64,000 nucleotides of DNA from SCUS01 sp966211675 (lineage in GTDB: Bacteria; Myxococcota_A; Polyangia; Polyangiales; Ga0077539): positions 12,897-76,896 of the forward strand of contig CBIHPK010000014.1 in NCBI GenBank assembly GCA_966211675.1. The letters are read 5' to 3'. Every line of letters starts with the position of its first letter. Within the stretch, counting starts at the first letter, position 1. The translations under genes were made by a program, and so were the position numbers. The notes under the pieces are model-generated. The model saw only the letters and a list, made by a program, of their open reading frames with translations, ran no database searches and had not been told where the DNA came from. Positions 24,192 through 33,115 of the stretch are shown piece by piece.

Positions 24192-24262
24192 CTCCGGACC
24201 CGCTCCGAAGCCCCACTCGTCGATTGACGACGTCTCGGTGAACGGTGTCCCATGCGACCTCG

Positions 24263-25045
24263 ATGGCAAGGCGGTGGTCTTCGGGGTCGCGTCGGTGGGT
24301 GCTTCTTACCGCGCTGGTAATCGTCGCGTCGGGCTCGGCGTTCGCTCACGAGCTCCGAGGGACGCTCACGGGCGCGGACTCGCTCAGCCCTTCGCCGAGG
24401 GCGACGCCGCCCCGGTGGCGCGGGGCCTTCTGGGAGGTGCCCAACGGGGCGCTCGCGATCACCGCGCCGCGCTCCAACGTCGAGCGCGACGTGGCGGTGG
24501 TGCTCACCGGCGCCTCCGTGGCCGAGTCGAGGCAGCCGGTGACGGTGCCCGTCGAGGGCGGACGGTGCCGGCCGGGGACGGTGCTGCTGTCCCCCGGCAC
24601 CACGCTCACGCTCGACAACCAGGACCTGCTCGCCCATGAGTTCTACGTGGTGCGCGCCGGGGCGGACGATCGCGTCGTCGCCGCGGAGATCACCTCCTCC
24701 CGCACCCGCCGCCAGGTGAGCCTCCCCGCCGCCGGGACCTACGAGCTCCGCGACCTGCGGCAGCCCACCTTCCGCTGCTGGCTGGTGGCGGGACCGGGGC
24801 AGGGGAGGGTGCTCCAGCCCAACAGCACCGGGGCCTTCACGGCCACCGGACTCGAGGACGGGCCGTACACCGTGAAGGCCTATTTCGAGGGCGTCGAGCG
24901 GGCCTCCGCGGAGGTCACGGTCGCGGGGCGCGAGGCGGTGGTGACGCTCGCGATCGGCGCGGCGCCCGGGGCGGCAGCGGCGGCGCCCGCGGCGGCGCCC
25001 GCAGCGGCGCCCGATGAGTCTCATCGTCGGCGTCGGGATCACTGA
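24263..25045 (+). CDS. secreted cupredoxin-like protein
   Basis: A 260-residue protein. Signal peptide MARRWSSGSRRWVLLTALVI continues to ASGSAFA and is cleaved before HE. Two beta-sandwich parts are visible. The first contains GTVLLSPGTTLTLDNQDLLAHEFYVV, like plastocyanin-type domains with a His in the copper-loop position. The second is a carboxypeptidase-regulatory-like segment (GAFTATGLEDGPYTVKAYFE). The tail is an Ala/Pro repeat and a basic end. A GTG at 24245 would add six residues; neither start has a clear ribosome binding site. It is 18 bp ahead of the MXAN_5187-like gene and probably forms an operon with it. Confidence 0.65.
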   Translation: MARRWSSGSRRWVLLTALVIVASGSAFAHELRGTLTGADSLSPSPRATPPRWRGAFWEVPNGALAITAPRSNVERDVAVVLTGASVAESRQPVTVPVEGGRCRPGTVLLSPGTTLTLDNQDLLAHEFYVVRAGADDRVVAAEITSSRTRRQVSLPAAGTYELRDLRQPTFRCWLVAGPGQGRVLQPNSTGAFTATGLEDGPYTVKAYFEGVERASAEVTVAGREAVVTLAIGAAPGAAAAAPAAAPAAAPDESHRRRRDH

Positions 25046-25063
25046 GAAGCGGAGCGGTCGGCG

Positions 25064-26515
25064 ATGTTGTTCTCAAGGTTCTGGATGGTGTTGCTGGCGC
25101 TGGTCGCCGGCGCCTCGGTGGCGGCGATGACGCTCGCCCGCAAGACCTACGACCACGACCGCGCGAGCGACGTGGCGGTGATGGTCGACGGCGACCGTCG
25201 CATCGTGGAGGAGTTCCTGCGGCGCGACGCGCGCACCCGGCTCGACGACCTCACGCCCCTGGCCTCGGACCCGAGCCTGGTGTCCCTGATGGTGACCGCC
25301 ACCCGGCGCACGGCGGACACGCCCGCGGCCATCGGCCCCGCGGTCACCTCCCGGCTGCGCGAGCTCAACCAGGGCCTCGGCCCGCTGCGCGGCGAGGTGC
25401 TCTTCGCGGTCGACCCGCGCGGCATCATCGTCGGTCGCGTCGGGCTCCAGGAGAACGAGGTGGGCCAGTACGTCGGGGGCCTGGCCCTCGTCGAGCGCGC
25501 CATCGCCGGCAACGTGCGCGACGACGTGTGGGAGCTCGCGGGCACCGCGTACCGCATGGCCGCGCGCCCGGTGATCTCCGAGGGCCGCTACTACGTCGGC
25601 GCGGTGGTGCACGGCCTCGCGATCCAGCCCCGCTTCGTCGAGACGGTGGCGCAGCTGGTCCCTGGCGCGTCGGTGATCTTCTTCGGCTCCACGCAGACCT
25701 ACGGCGGCTACACCCCGGTGCCCGAGCGCGGCGGCGTGGCGGCCCCTCCGGTCGGCGCCCTCTCCGAGCCCCTCCGCACGCTCTCCCAGCGCCCCGAGTG
25801 GACCGCCCGCGGCGCGGTGTCCTTCGACCTCCCGGAGCAGGGCGGGCGCGTCGCCTACGCCTCGCTCCCCGGCAGCGTCGGGGCCGGCATCGCCGTCGGT
25901 CGGGGGCTCCCGTCGATGCCCGCGGACTTCCTCATGCACGCCTCCCGCGACGACATCGGAAGGGTGCCGTGGGCGGCGATCCTGTCGGCGGTGGCGGCGC
26001 TCATCGCGGTGGGCTTCGCGCTCTTCTACTGGGAGTACGACAGCAAGAAGAAGCGGCTCATCGAGGCGATGCGCGCGCTCCAGAAGGGCCCCGCCAACCG
26101 GGTCGACCCGCTCCTGCTCGACGGCTTCGCGCGCGACGTCGCGGTGGCCGCCAACGACGGCATCGACGAGGTGGTGAAGCGCGAGATCGAGCGCTCCGGC
26201 GGCAAGCTGCGGAGCGTCAACGACCTGGAGTCGCTGCTCTCGCACCCGGGCGACGCGCCGGGGACGCCCGTCAACCAGCGGCTCCCGCTCAACGAGGCGG
26301 AGGAGCAGCGGCAGTGGCGGGAGGTCTTCGAGCAGTTCGTGACGCGCCGCCGGGAGTGCGGCGAGTCCGTCGACGGCGTGACCTGGGACCGCTTCTCGGC
26401 GACGCTCCAGAAGAGCCGCGCCGAGGTGGTGTCCCGGGCCCGCAGCCGTAGCGCCCGGTTCACGGTGGTAGTCAAGGACGGCCGCGCCGCGGTGAAGGCC
26501 GCGCCGCTCGGCTGA
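25064..26515 (+). CDS. MXAN_5187-like membrane protein with extracytoplasmic sensor domain
   Basis: A 483-residue protein with two membrane segments (about 5-25 and 304-325). The region between resembles a Cache-type sensor: VMVDGDRRIVEEFLRRDART, DLTPLASDPSLVSLM, LFAVDPRGIIVGRVGLQENE and YRMAARPVISEGRYYVGAVV. The cytoplasmic part is helical and ends in WREVFEQFVTRRRECGESVD, then GVTWDRFSATLQKSRAEVV, matching the conserved C-terminal block of MXAN_5187-type proteins of myxobacteria. No kinase or cyclase domain is attached, so output must go through a partner. Assignment to that family is from memory of its pattern. Confidence 0.72.
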   Translation: MLFSRFWMVLLALVAGASVAAMTLARKTYDHDRASDVAVMVDGDRRIVEEFLRRDARTRLDDLTPLASDPSLVSLMVTATRRTADTPAAIGPAVTSRLRELNQGLGPLRGEVLFAVDPRGIIVGRVGLQENEVGQYVGGLALVERAIAGNVRDDVWELAGTAYRMAARPVISEGRYYVGAVVHGLAIQPRFVETVAQLVPGASVIFFGSTQTYGGYTPVPERGGVAAPPVGALSEPLRTLSQRPEWTARGAVSFDLPEQGGRVAYASLPGSVGAGIAVGRGLPSMPADFLMHASRDDIGRVPWAAILSAVAALIAVGFALFYWEYDSKKKRLIEAMRALQKGPANRVDPLLLDGFARDVAVAANDGIDEVVKREIERSGGKLRSVNDLESLLSHPGDAPGTPVNQRLPLNEAEEQRQWREVFEQFVTRRRECGESVDGVTWDRFSATLQKSRAEVVSRARSRSARFTVVVKDGRAAVKAAPLG

Positions 26516-26562
26516 TCGCCCGCACGGAAACCAGCAACCTCCCGATGAAGGTGTGAACCCCG

Positions 26563-28956
26563 ATGAAGCCGCTGCCCCCGCTTGATGGGATGAGCGTCAC
26601 CGAGCTCGCGGAGCTCCTCGCCCATCACAACCACCGCTACTGGGATCTCCACGCGCCGGAGATCAGCGACTACGACTTCGACAAGCTGGTCGAGGCGCTC
26701 AAGGCCGCCGCGCCGGACCACCCGGTGCTCGGCTCCATGGGCCCGACGCTCTCGGGCAAGGGGGTCAAGCACAAGGTCCCGATGCTCTCGCTGGACAAGT
26801 GCTACTCCGACGACGACCTCGACAAGTGGGCCACCAGCTTCGTCGGCGACGCGGTGATGATGCCCAAGTTCGACGGCATCGCGTGCTCGCTCCACTACGA
26901 CTCCAAGGGGGTGCTGGTGCGCGCCGTGACCCGCGGCGACGGGATCACCGGCGAGGACATCACCGCCAACGCCCGGGAGATCGCGGACATCCCCCGCACG
27001 CTGAAGACCCCGCAGGCCGTGGAGGTGCGCGGCGAGGTGTTCATGCGCCTCTCGGTGTTCGCGAAATACAAGGCCGAGGGGATGGCCAACCCGCGCAACC
27101 TCGCCGCGGGCGCCATCAAGCAGAAGGACCCGAAGAAGAGCGCCGCCTACGGGCTCAACTTCGCGGGCTACGACGTGGTCGGCACCGCCGCCAAGACCCA
27201 CGACGAGGAGCTGAAGTGGCTCGTCGCCGCGGGCTTCAGCCCCATCGACTACGAGGTGGTGACCAAGGCCGACCTGCGCGCGGCCTACCAGCGCATGGCC
27301 GCCCGCCGACCGTCGCTCGACTACGAGATCGACGGCGTGGTCTTCAAGACCAACCGCAACGACGAGCAGGACCGCCTCGGCTCCACCGCGCACCACCCCC
27401 GCTTCGCGCTCGCGTACAAGTTCCAGGGCGACTCTGGGACCTCGGTGCTGCGGGCGGTGGAGTGGAGCGTCGCTCGCACCGGGGCCATCACCCCGGTGGC
27501 GGTGGTCGACCCGGTCTCGCTCTCCGGCGTGACGGTCACCCGCGCCTCGCTGCACCACCCGGGCTTCATCACCAAGCTCGGGCTCAGCCTCGGGGCCGAG
27601 GTGGTGATGATGCGCCGCGGGGGGGTGATCCCCAACGTGGAGTTCGTCTCCAAGGCCGGCGACACGCCGGTGGTGCTGCCCCCCGCGTGCCCCGCCTGCG
27701 GGGCGCCCACGGAGATGCGCGACGACTTCCTCTTCTGCACCGCCCCGAAGACCTGCCGCGGGGTGCAGCTCGGGATGCTCGGCCACTTCGCCGCGAGCGC
27801 CGACATGCTGGGCTTCGGCGACACGATCCTGCAGCAGGCCTTCGACGCGGGCTTCCTGCGCAGCGTGAAGGACTTCTACACGCTCAAGGCGACGGACCTC
27901 GCGAGCCTCGACCGCTGCGGCGACAAGGTGGCCCAGAAGCTGGTGAAGGAGGTCGACAAGAAGCGCACGCTCGACCTCGCGACCTTCCTGCGCGCCCTCG
28001 GCATCCCCGACCTCGGGAAGAACGTCTCCAAGATCCTCGCGGAGAAGTACCAGACCCTCGACGCGGTGCTGGCGGTGACCGAGGCGGAGTTCTCGCAGGT
28101 GCACGGCATCGGCTCGGTCATCGCGCACAACGTGATCCAGGGGCTCAAGGACAACGCCGACCTCATCAAGGACCTGCGCCAGCACGTGACCATCAGCGCG
28201 CCGCTGTCCCCCTCGGCGGGCGCCGCGGCGGGCGCGGCGGGCGCGGCGGGCAGCGCCTTCGCGGGCATGACCTTCGTGTTCACCGGCAAGATGCAGACGC
28301 TGGATCGCAAGGGCGCCGAGGCGCAGGTCGCCACCATGGGCGGCACCGCGCTCGACGCGGTGAACAAGGCCCTCACCTACCTCGTGGTGGGCGACCTGAA
28401 GAAGCCCGGCGAGAAGTCCACCAAGGAGAAGGCCGCGGACAAGCTCGTGGCCGCGGGCTCCACGCTGAAGATCATCAGCGAGACGGACTTCCTCTCGATG
28501 GTCGACGACGCTCAGGCGCTCGCGGCGGTGCCCGGGGCGGTGCAGACCGTGTCGGCGCCGATGCAGGCTGTTTCTGCCCCGATGCAGGCCGTGTCGGCGC
28601 CGATGCAGGCTGTTTCTGCCCCGATGCAGACCGTGTCGGCGCCGATGCAGGCTGTCTCTGCCCCTGTGCAGGCTGCTCCGGCGCTGCGCAAGATGACGGG
28701 GGCGCGCGTGGCCTTCGCAGGCACCCTCGGGAGCTACTCGCTGGCCGACGCGACGCGCAAGCTGCAGGAGCTCGGCGGCGAGGTCGTCGACTCGGTCGAC
28801 GCGCACACCACGCTGGTGGTCGTCGGCGCCAAGGGGAAGGCGGGCGACAAGCTCACCGCCGCGCGCAAGCTGCAGGGCTCCGCGACCACGCTGGAGATCC
28901 TGAGCGAGGCGGACTTCGGCCAGCGCGTGGGCCTCGGGCAGATCGCCCTGTTCTGA
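26563..28956 (+). CDS. ligA: NAD-dependent DNA ligase with two BRCT domains
   Basis: A 797-residue ligase, about 120 longer than usual. The domain order is: Ia (HHNHRYWDLHAPEISDYDFD), adenylation with nucleophile Lys102 in MPKFDGIACSL, and VRGEVFM; then YEIDGVVFK and LAYKF. An OB fold follows, then a Cys4 zinc finger from Cys376, helix-hairpin-helix repeats and a first BRCT (about 565-648). Heptad repeats (663-704) lead to a second BRCT (about 708-797). It seals nicks in duplex DNA using NAD. The usual adenylation motif C/V-E-x-K-xDG is here M-P-K-F-D-G. This could be the sole LigA or a second copy; only a genome search can tell. A three-codon ORF at 26544 sits just before the start. Confidence 0.92.
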   Translation: MKPLPPLDGMSVTELAELLAHHNHRYWDLHAPEISDYDFDKLVEALKAAAPDHPVLGSMGPTLSGKGVKHKVPMLSLDKCYSDDDLDKWATSFVGDAVMMPKFDGIACSLHYDSKGVLVRAVTRGDGITGEDITANAREIADIPRTLKTPQAVEVRGEVFMRLSVFAKYKAEGMANPRNLAAGAIKQKDPKKSAAYGLNFAGYDVVGTAAKTHDEELKWLVAAGFSPIDYEVVTKADLRAAYQRMAARRPSLDYEIDGVVFKTNRNDEQDRLGSTAHHPRFALAYKFQGDSGTSVLRAVEWSVARTGAITPVAVVDPVSLSGVTVTRASLHHPGFITKLGLSLGAEVVMMRRGGVIPNVEFVSKAGDTPVVLPPACPACGAPTEMRDDFLFCTAPKTCRGVQLGMLGHFAASADMLGFGDTILQQAFDAGFLRSVKDFYTLKATDLASLDRCGDKVAQKLVKEVDKKRTLDLATFLRALGIPDLGKNVSKILAEKYQTLDAVLAVTEAEFSQVHGIGSVIAHNVIQGLKDNADLIKDLRQHVTISAPLSPSAGAAAGAAGAAGSAFAGMTFVFTGKMQTLDRKGAEAQVATMGGTALDAVNKALTYLVVGDLKKPGEKSTKEKAADKLVAAGSTLKIISETDFLSMVDDAQALAAVPGAVQTVSAPMQAVSAPMQAVSAPMQAVSAPMQTVSAPMQAVSAPVQAAPALRKMTGARVAFAGTLGSYSLADATRKLQELGGEVVDSVDAHTTLVVVGAKGKAGDKLTAARKLQGSATTLEILSEADFGQRVGLGQIALF
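28549..28674 (+). repeat. six 21-bp coding repeats in the ligase linker
   Basis: Six units of 21 bp encode the heptad V-S-A-P-M-Q-A/T (last unit V-S-A-P-V-Q-A). At DNA level units alternate between a GTGTCGGCGCCG type and a GTTTCTGCCCCG type. The true repeating unit is thus 42 bp, present three times. The alternation shows expansion by doubling of a two-heptad block. Confidence 0.85.
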
Positions 28957-28965
28957 TCGCTCGCC

Positions 28966-30108
<1,143 letters not shown>

Positions 30109-30209
30109 GGGGTTGGGGCTGAGCCGGAGTGAACGGGTGTAGGCAAGCGCGGTCAAGCGCAAGGTCTGGTGGTGACGCCCGGGCGTTTGGTTGTACCAAT
30201 GCGGGCTGC

Positions 30210-32867
30210 ATGTCCGCATCGACGCTCTCCGTCGGGACGATCCTCGCGGATCGGTACGTCCTCGCCTCCATCGCGGCCGTGTCCAACGCCCCGGAGGCGT
30301 GGTGCGCGTCGATGGCGGGCAACGAGCAGCCCGTGATGGTGCTGTACTACCCGGCCGCGAGCTATCCGCCGAGAGCGATGCAGCGCATCGTCACCGAGGG
30401 GGCCGAGCTGCGCGAGCTGCGCCACCCGCGCATCGGCGCCCTGCTCGACCTCGCGGTGGAGCCCCGCGGCGGGGTCTACGGCGTCACCCCGTGGTACGGC
30501 GACGACACGCTCGCTCGGCGCCTCGAACGCCAGGGGGCCTTCAACCTCCACGTCGCCGCGGCCCTCGTCTCGGACGTGCTCCTCGCCCTCGGCGTGCTGC
30601 ACTCACGGCGCCTCGTGCACCGCGCGGTCTCTCCCCGAGACGTCACCCTCTTCGTCGCCGAGGACGGACGGCTGCGCGCCCGGCTCCTCCCCGGTGGACA
30701 GCTCGCCGAGCTCGGGCGAGAGGGCGAGCTGAGAGAGCGCTCCGGGCCCGCCAGCGCGCCGATCGGGGGGGAGTACGCCTCGCCCGAGCAGTGGGACGGC
30801 GGGGACGCCACCGCGGAGAGCGACGTCTGGGCGGCGGGGGTGATGTTCCACCGGCTGGCCGCCGGGGCGATGCCCTTCGCGGGCGACGAGGCCGCCCGCC
30901 TCGCGGCCGCGCGCAGCGGGGTCGTCCGCCTCTCCGACGCGCTCCCGCCCGCGGTGACGGCGGTGCTGCGCCGCGCGCTCGACCGGCGGCCGAGCGGTCG
31001 CTTCACCGACGCCGAGGCGATGCGCGTCGCGCTGGAGTCCGCGCTCGCCGACTCGCTCCCGATGGGCTCCCCCGTGTCGAACCGCCCCGCCGAGCCGCGG
31101 CCCACGGTGCGCCCTCCCACCGCCGCGAACTCCGACGACTTCGACCTCGACGACCTCGTGGCGGACCTCTCCCGCCGCTCGTCCAAGGGCCCGGCGCCGG
31201 AGTCCAGCCTGCCGCCCGTGACCATCGGCCAGGTCTCGGGCGCTGGGCCCACGCAGCGTCCGCCGCTCGCCAGCTCGCTCGCGCCCCCGTCGATGCCGGC
31301 GCCCGATCGCCCGATCAGCGGCTTCGACCTCGACAGCCTCGGTCCGCCTCCGGCGGGCAAGGTCGCCGCGCCCCCGGTCGCCACCGGCGCGGGGATCATC
31401 CCCGGCGCCGCGGCCCCGGTCGCCGAGCCGGCGATCCCGTGGCGTGACTCGCAGGTGCACACGGCGCTCGAGGCGAAGTCCATCGACCGCACGCACGTGA
31501 AGCGCGAGAAGCGCCCGCGGGGCCTGAGCGTGGCCGCGGCGCTGGCCCTGGTGCTGCCGGTCACCGCGGGCTTCGCGTACCTGGGCTGGCGCTCGATGCA
31601 GGGGCCCACGACGCCGCCGCGCATCGAGCCGGTGCGAGCGCTGGAGCCCGAGCCGCTGCACCCGCAGCCCGCCCCCACGGACAGCGCCGTGGCGCCGGGC
31701 GCCGCGCCGACCGCGTGGACCCCGCAGAGCGAGACGCAGTCGCCGACGGAGTTCGGGGAGCAGTTCCACCTCGCGCTGCCGTCGGGCCTCGACGCCCGCG
31801 GGACGCAGTCCTTCGTGGCGCACCTCACCACCTCGCCGGCCGCTGGCGCCTCGCGCGCCCGGGGCTTCGCGAGCTGCGTCGAGGGCCGGGTGTTCATGCA
31901 CCGTGGTGGCGTCACGGCGCCGCTGGTCGAGGCCGTCGTGCCCGCGCGCTGCGAGAGCCAGGACCTCGCCCTGGTGCCCGACCTCGACGGCGACGGCGCC
32001 TCCGACGTGGTGGCCGTCGACCGCCCGCGCGGGGCCCTGCTGGTGGTGGGCTCTCGTCGCGCCTCGGTGCTGCGACGCCTCTCCCTGTCGGGCGCGTGGG
32101 GCCTCGCGGGTCCGCTGTCGCTGCCGCTGCGGGGCCACCCCGAGCCCGGCGTGGTGGTCTTCGTGTCGACCGAGTCCGGCGCCCCGACGCTCATGGCCGT
32201 CGGGCTCCAGAGCGGGCGCGTGGCCTGGCGCCTGCCGGGGTCGATGCGCCCCGCGGAGCCCAGGGATTTCGGCCTCGCGCTCACCGGCGACCTGGACGGC
32301 GACGGCGTCGAGGAGGTGGCCATGGGCATGCTGCGCGACGGCCAGCGCTGCGTGATGATGCTCTCCGGCGCCACCGGCACGCCCCGCTGGGACGCGGCCT
32401 TCTGCCTCACCGGCAGCGCCACGCAGACCGTCAGCGCGGGCCCCGACCTCGACGGCGACGAGGCCGCCGACCTGCTGGTCTCCTCGGCCGCGGACGGCCG
32501 GCTGCGCATCGTGTCCGGGCGCACCGGCCGGGAGATCACCGCGGTCACCGCGCAGGGCCCGGAGCCCAGCACGGGCTTCGGCGCGGGGGCCCTCTACTCG
32601 CCGGACCTCGCGCGCGACGGCTTCCCCGACATCGCGGTCGCCCGGGCCACGACGCCGGACGCCACGCTCGAGGTCTACTCCGCCAACGACGGGCACCGGC
32701 TCGGGACCTTCCCCCTGCACGGAGCCGTCGGGGCGGTGGTCGAGGCGAGCCAGGTGAGGGTGCAGTTCGCCCGGGATTTCCTGTACTCCGGGAGCGTCTC
32801 GCTGGTGGTGGCCTCGCCGGTGGGGGTCTTCGTGATCGGGGCGGCGCCGCGCCCCGAGGGCGTGTGA
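30210..32867 (+). CDS. membrane pseudokinase fused to an extracytoplasmic FG-GAP beta-propeller
   Basis: An 885-residue protein. Residues 15-280 have the shape of a Hanks kinase: an HRAV-S-P-R-D-V segment at 137 where active kinases have HRDLKPxN, GGEYASPEQW for the activation end, and SDVWAAGVMFHRLAAG. The catalytic Asp is Ala139. The ATP-anchoring VAIK Lys is missing (QPVMVLYYP) and there is no DFG. A Pro-rich linker precedes one membrane segment (about 439-460). Outside lies a propeller-like region (about 530-880) with Ca-loop motifs VPDLDGDGASDVV, TGDLDGDGVEEVA and AGPDLDGDEAADLL. ATG 30210 was chosen because an upstream in-frame ATG at 30129 precedes no domain. It is the divergent neighbour of an active kinase. 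Confidence 0.85.
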   Translation: MSASTLSVGTILADRYVLASIAAVSNAPEAWCASMAGNEQPVMVLYYPAASYPPRAMQRIVTEGAELRELRHPRIGALLDLAVEPRGGVYGVTPWYGDDTLARRLERQGAFNLHVAAALVSDVLLALGVLHSRRLVHRAVSPRDVTLFVAEDGRLRARLLPGGQLAELGREGELRERSGPASAPIGGEYASPEQWDGGDATAESDVWAAGVMFHRLAAGAMPFAGDEAARLAAARSGVVRLSDALPPAVTAVLRRALDRRPSGRFTDAEAMRVALESALADSLPMGSPVSNRPAEPRPTVRPPTAANSDDFDLDDLVADLSRRSSKGPAPESSLPPVTIGQVSGAGPTQRPPLASSLAPPSMPAPDRPISGFDLDSLGPPPAGKVAAPPVATGAGIIPGAAAPVAEPAIPWRDSQVHTALEAKSIDRTHVKREKRPRGLSVAAALALVLPVTAGFAYLGWRSMQGPTTPPRIEPVRALEPEPLHPQPAPTDSAVAPGAAPTAWTPQSETQSPTEFGEQFHLALPSGLDARGTQSFVAHLTTSPAAGASRARGFASCVEGRVFMHRGGVTAPLVEAVVPARCESQDLALVPDLDGDGASDVVAVDRPRGALLVVGSRRASVLRRLSLSGAWGLAGPLSLPLRGHPEPGVVVFVSTESGAPTLMAVGLQSGRVAWRLPGSMRPAEPRDFGLALTGDLDGDGVEEVAMGMLRDGQRCVMMLSGATGTPRWDAAFCLTGSATQTVSAGPDLDGDEAADLLVSSAADGRLRIVSGRTGREITAVTAQGPEPSTGFGAGALYSPDLARDGFPDIAVARATTPDATLEVYSANDGHRLGTFPLHGAVGAVVEASQVRVQFARDFLYSGSVSLVVASPVGVFVIGAAPRPEGV

Positions 32868-32898
32868 TCCGATAGAGCGGCGCGCGGCGGCAGATGGG

Positions 32899-32927
32899 TT
32901 ACACCCGACGCGGGCCTGTGCTAGACG
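32899..32927 (+). promoter_or_regulatory. candidate promoter upstream of the SNF2 gene
   Basis: TTACAC (32899-32904), a 17-bp spacer and TAGACG (32922-32927) resemble a housekeeping promoter in the 248-bp gap before the SWIM-SNF2 gene. Transcription would give a leader of about 180 nt. The call rests only on the boxes and their spacing. Confidence 0.4.
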
Positions 32928-33115
32928 AGAAGGGATGTCGTGGTGAGGTCGCGCGGGTGACCGACGGTGCCCTGTAGAAGGCGATCGGTCGCGCGCAAGG
33001 GTCGAATCCACGAGGGCCATTGCGTCTACGCCGCAGTGGACGAATGAGGGGCACCGGGCGCAGTGACGCCGCGGAGCGCCTCCCACGCGGAGACCGCTGA
33101 ACGGGAGCGAAGTCG

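Noticed and set aside
28549..28674. Regular repeats considered as a CRISPR array
   Set aside because: There are no spacers; the units are contiguous, in frame and encode a heptad within a ligase.
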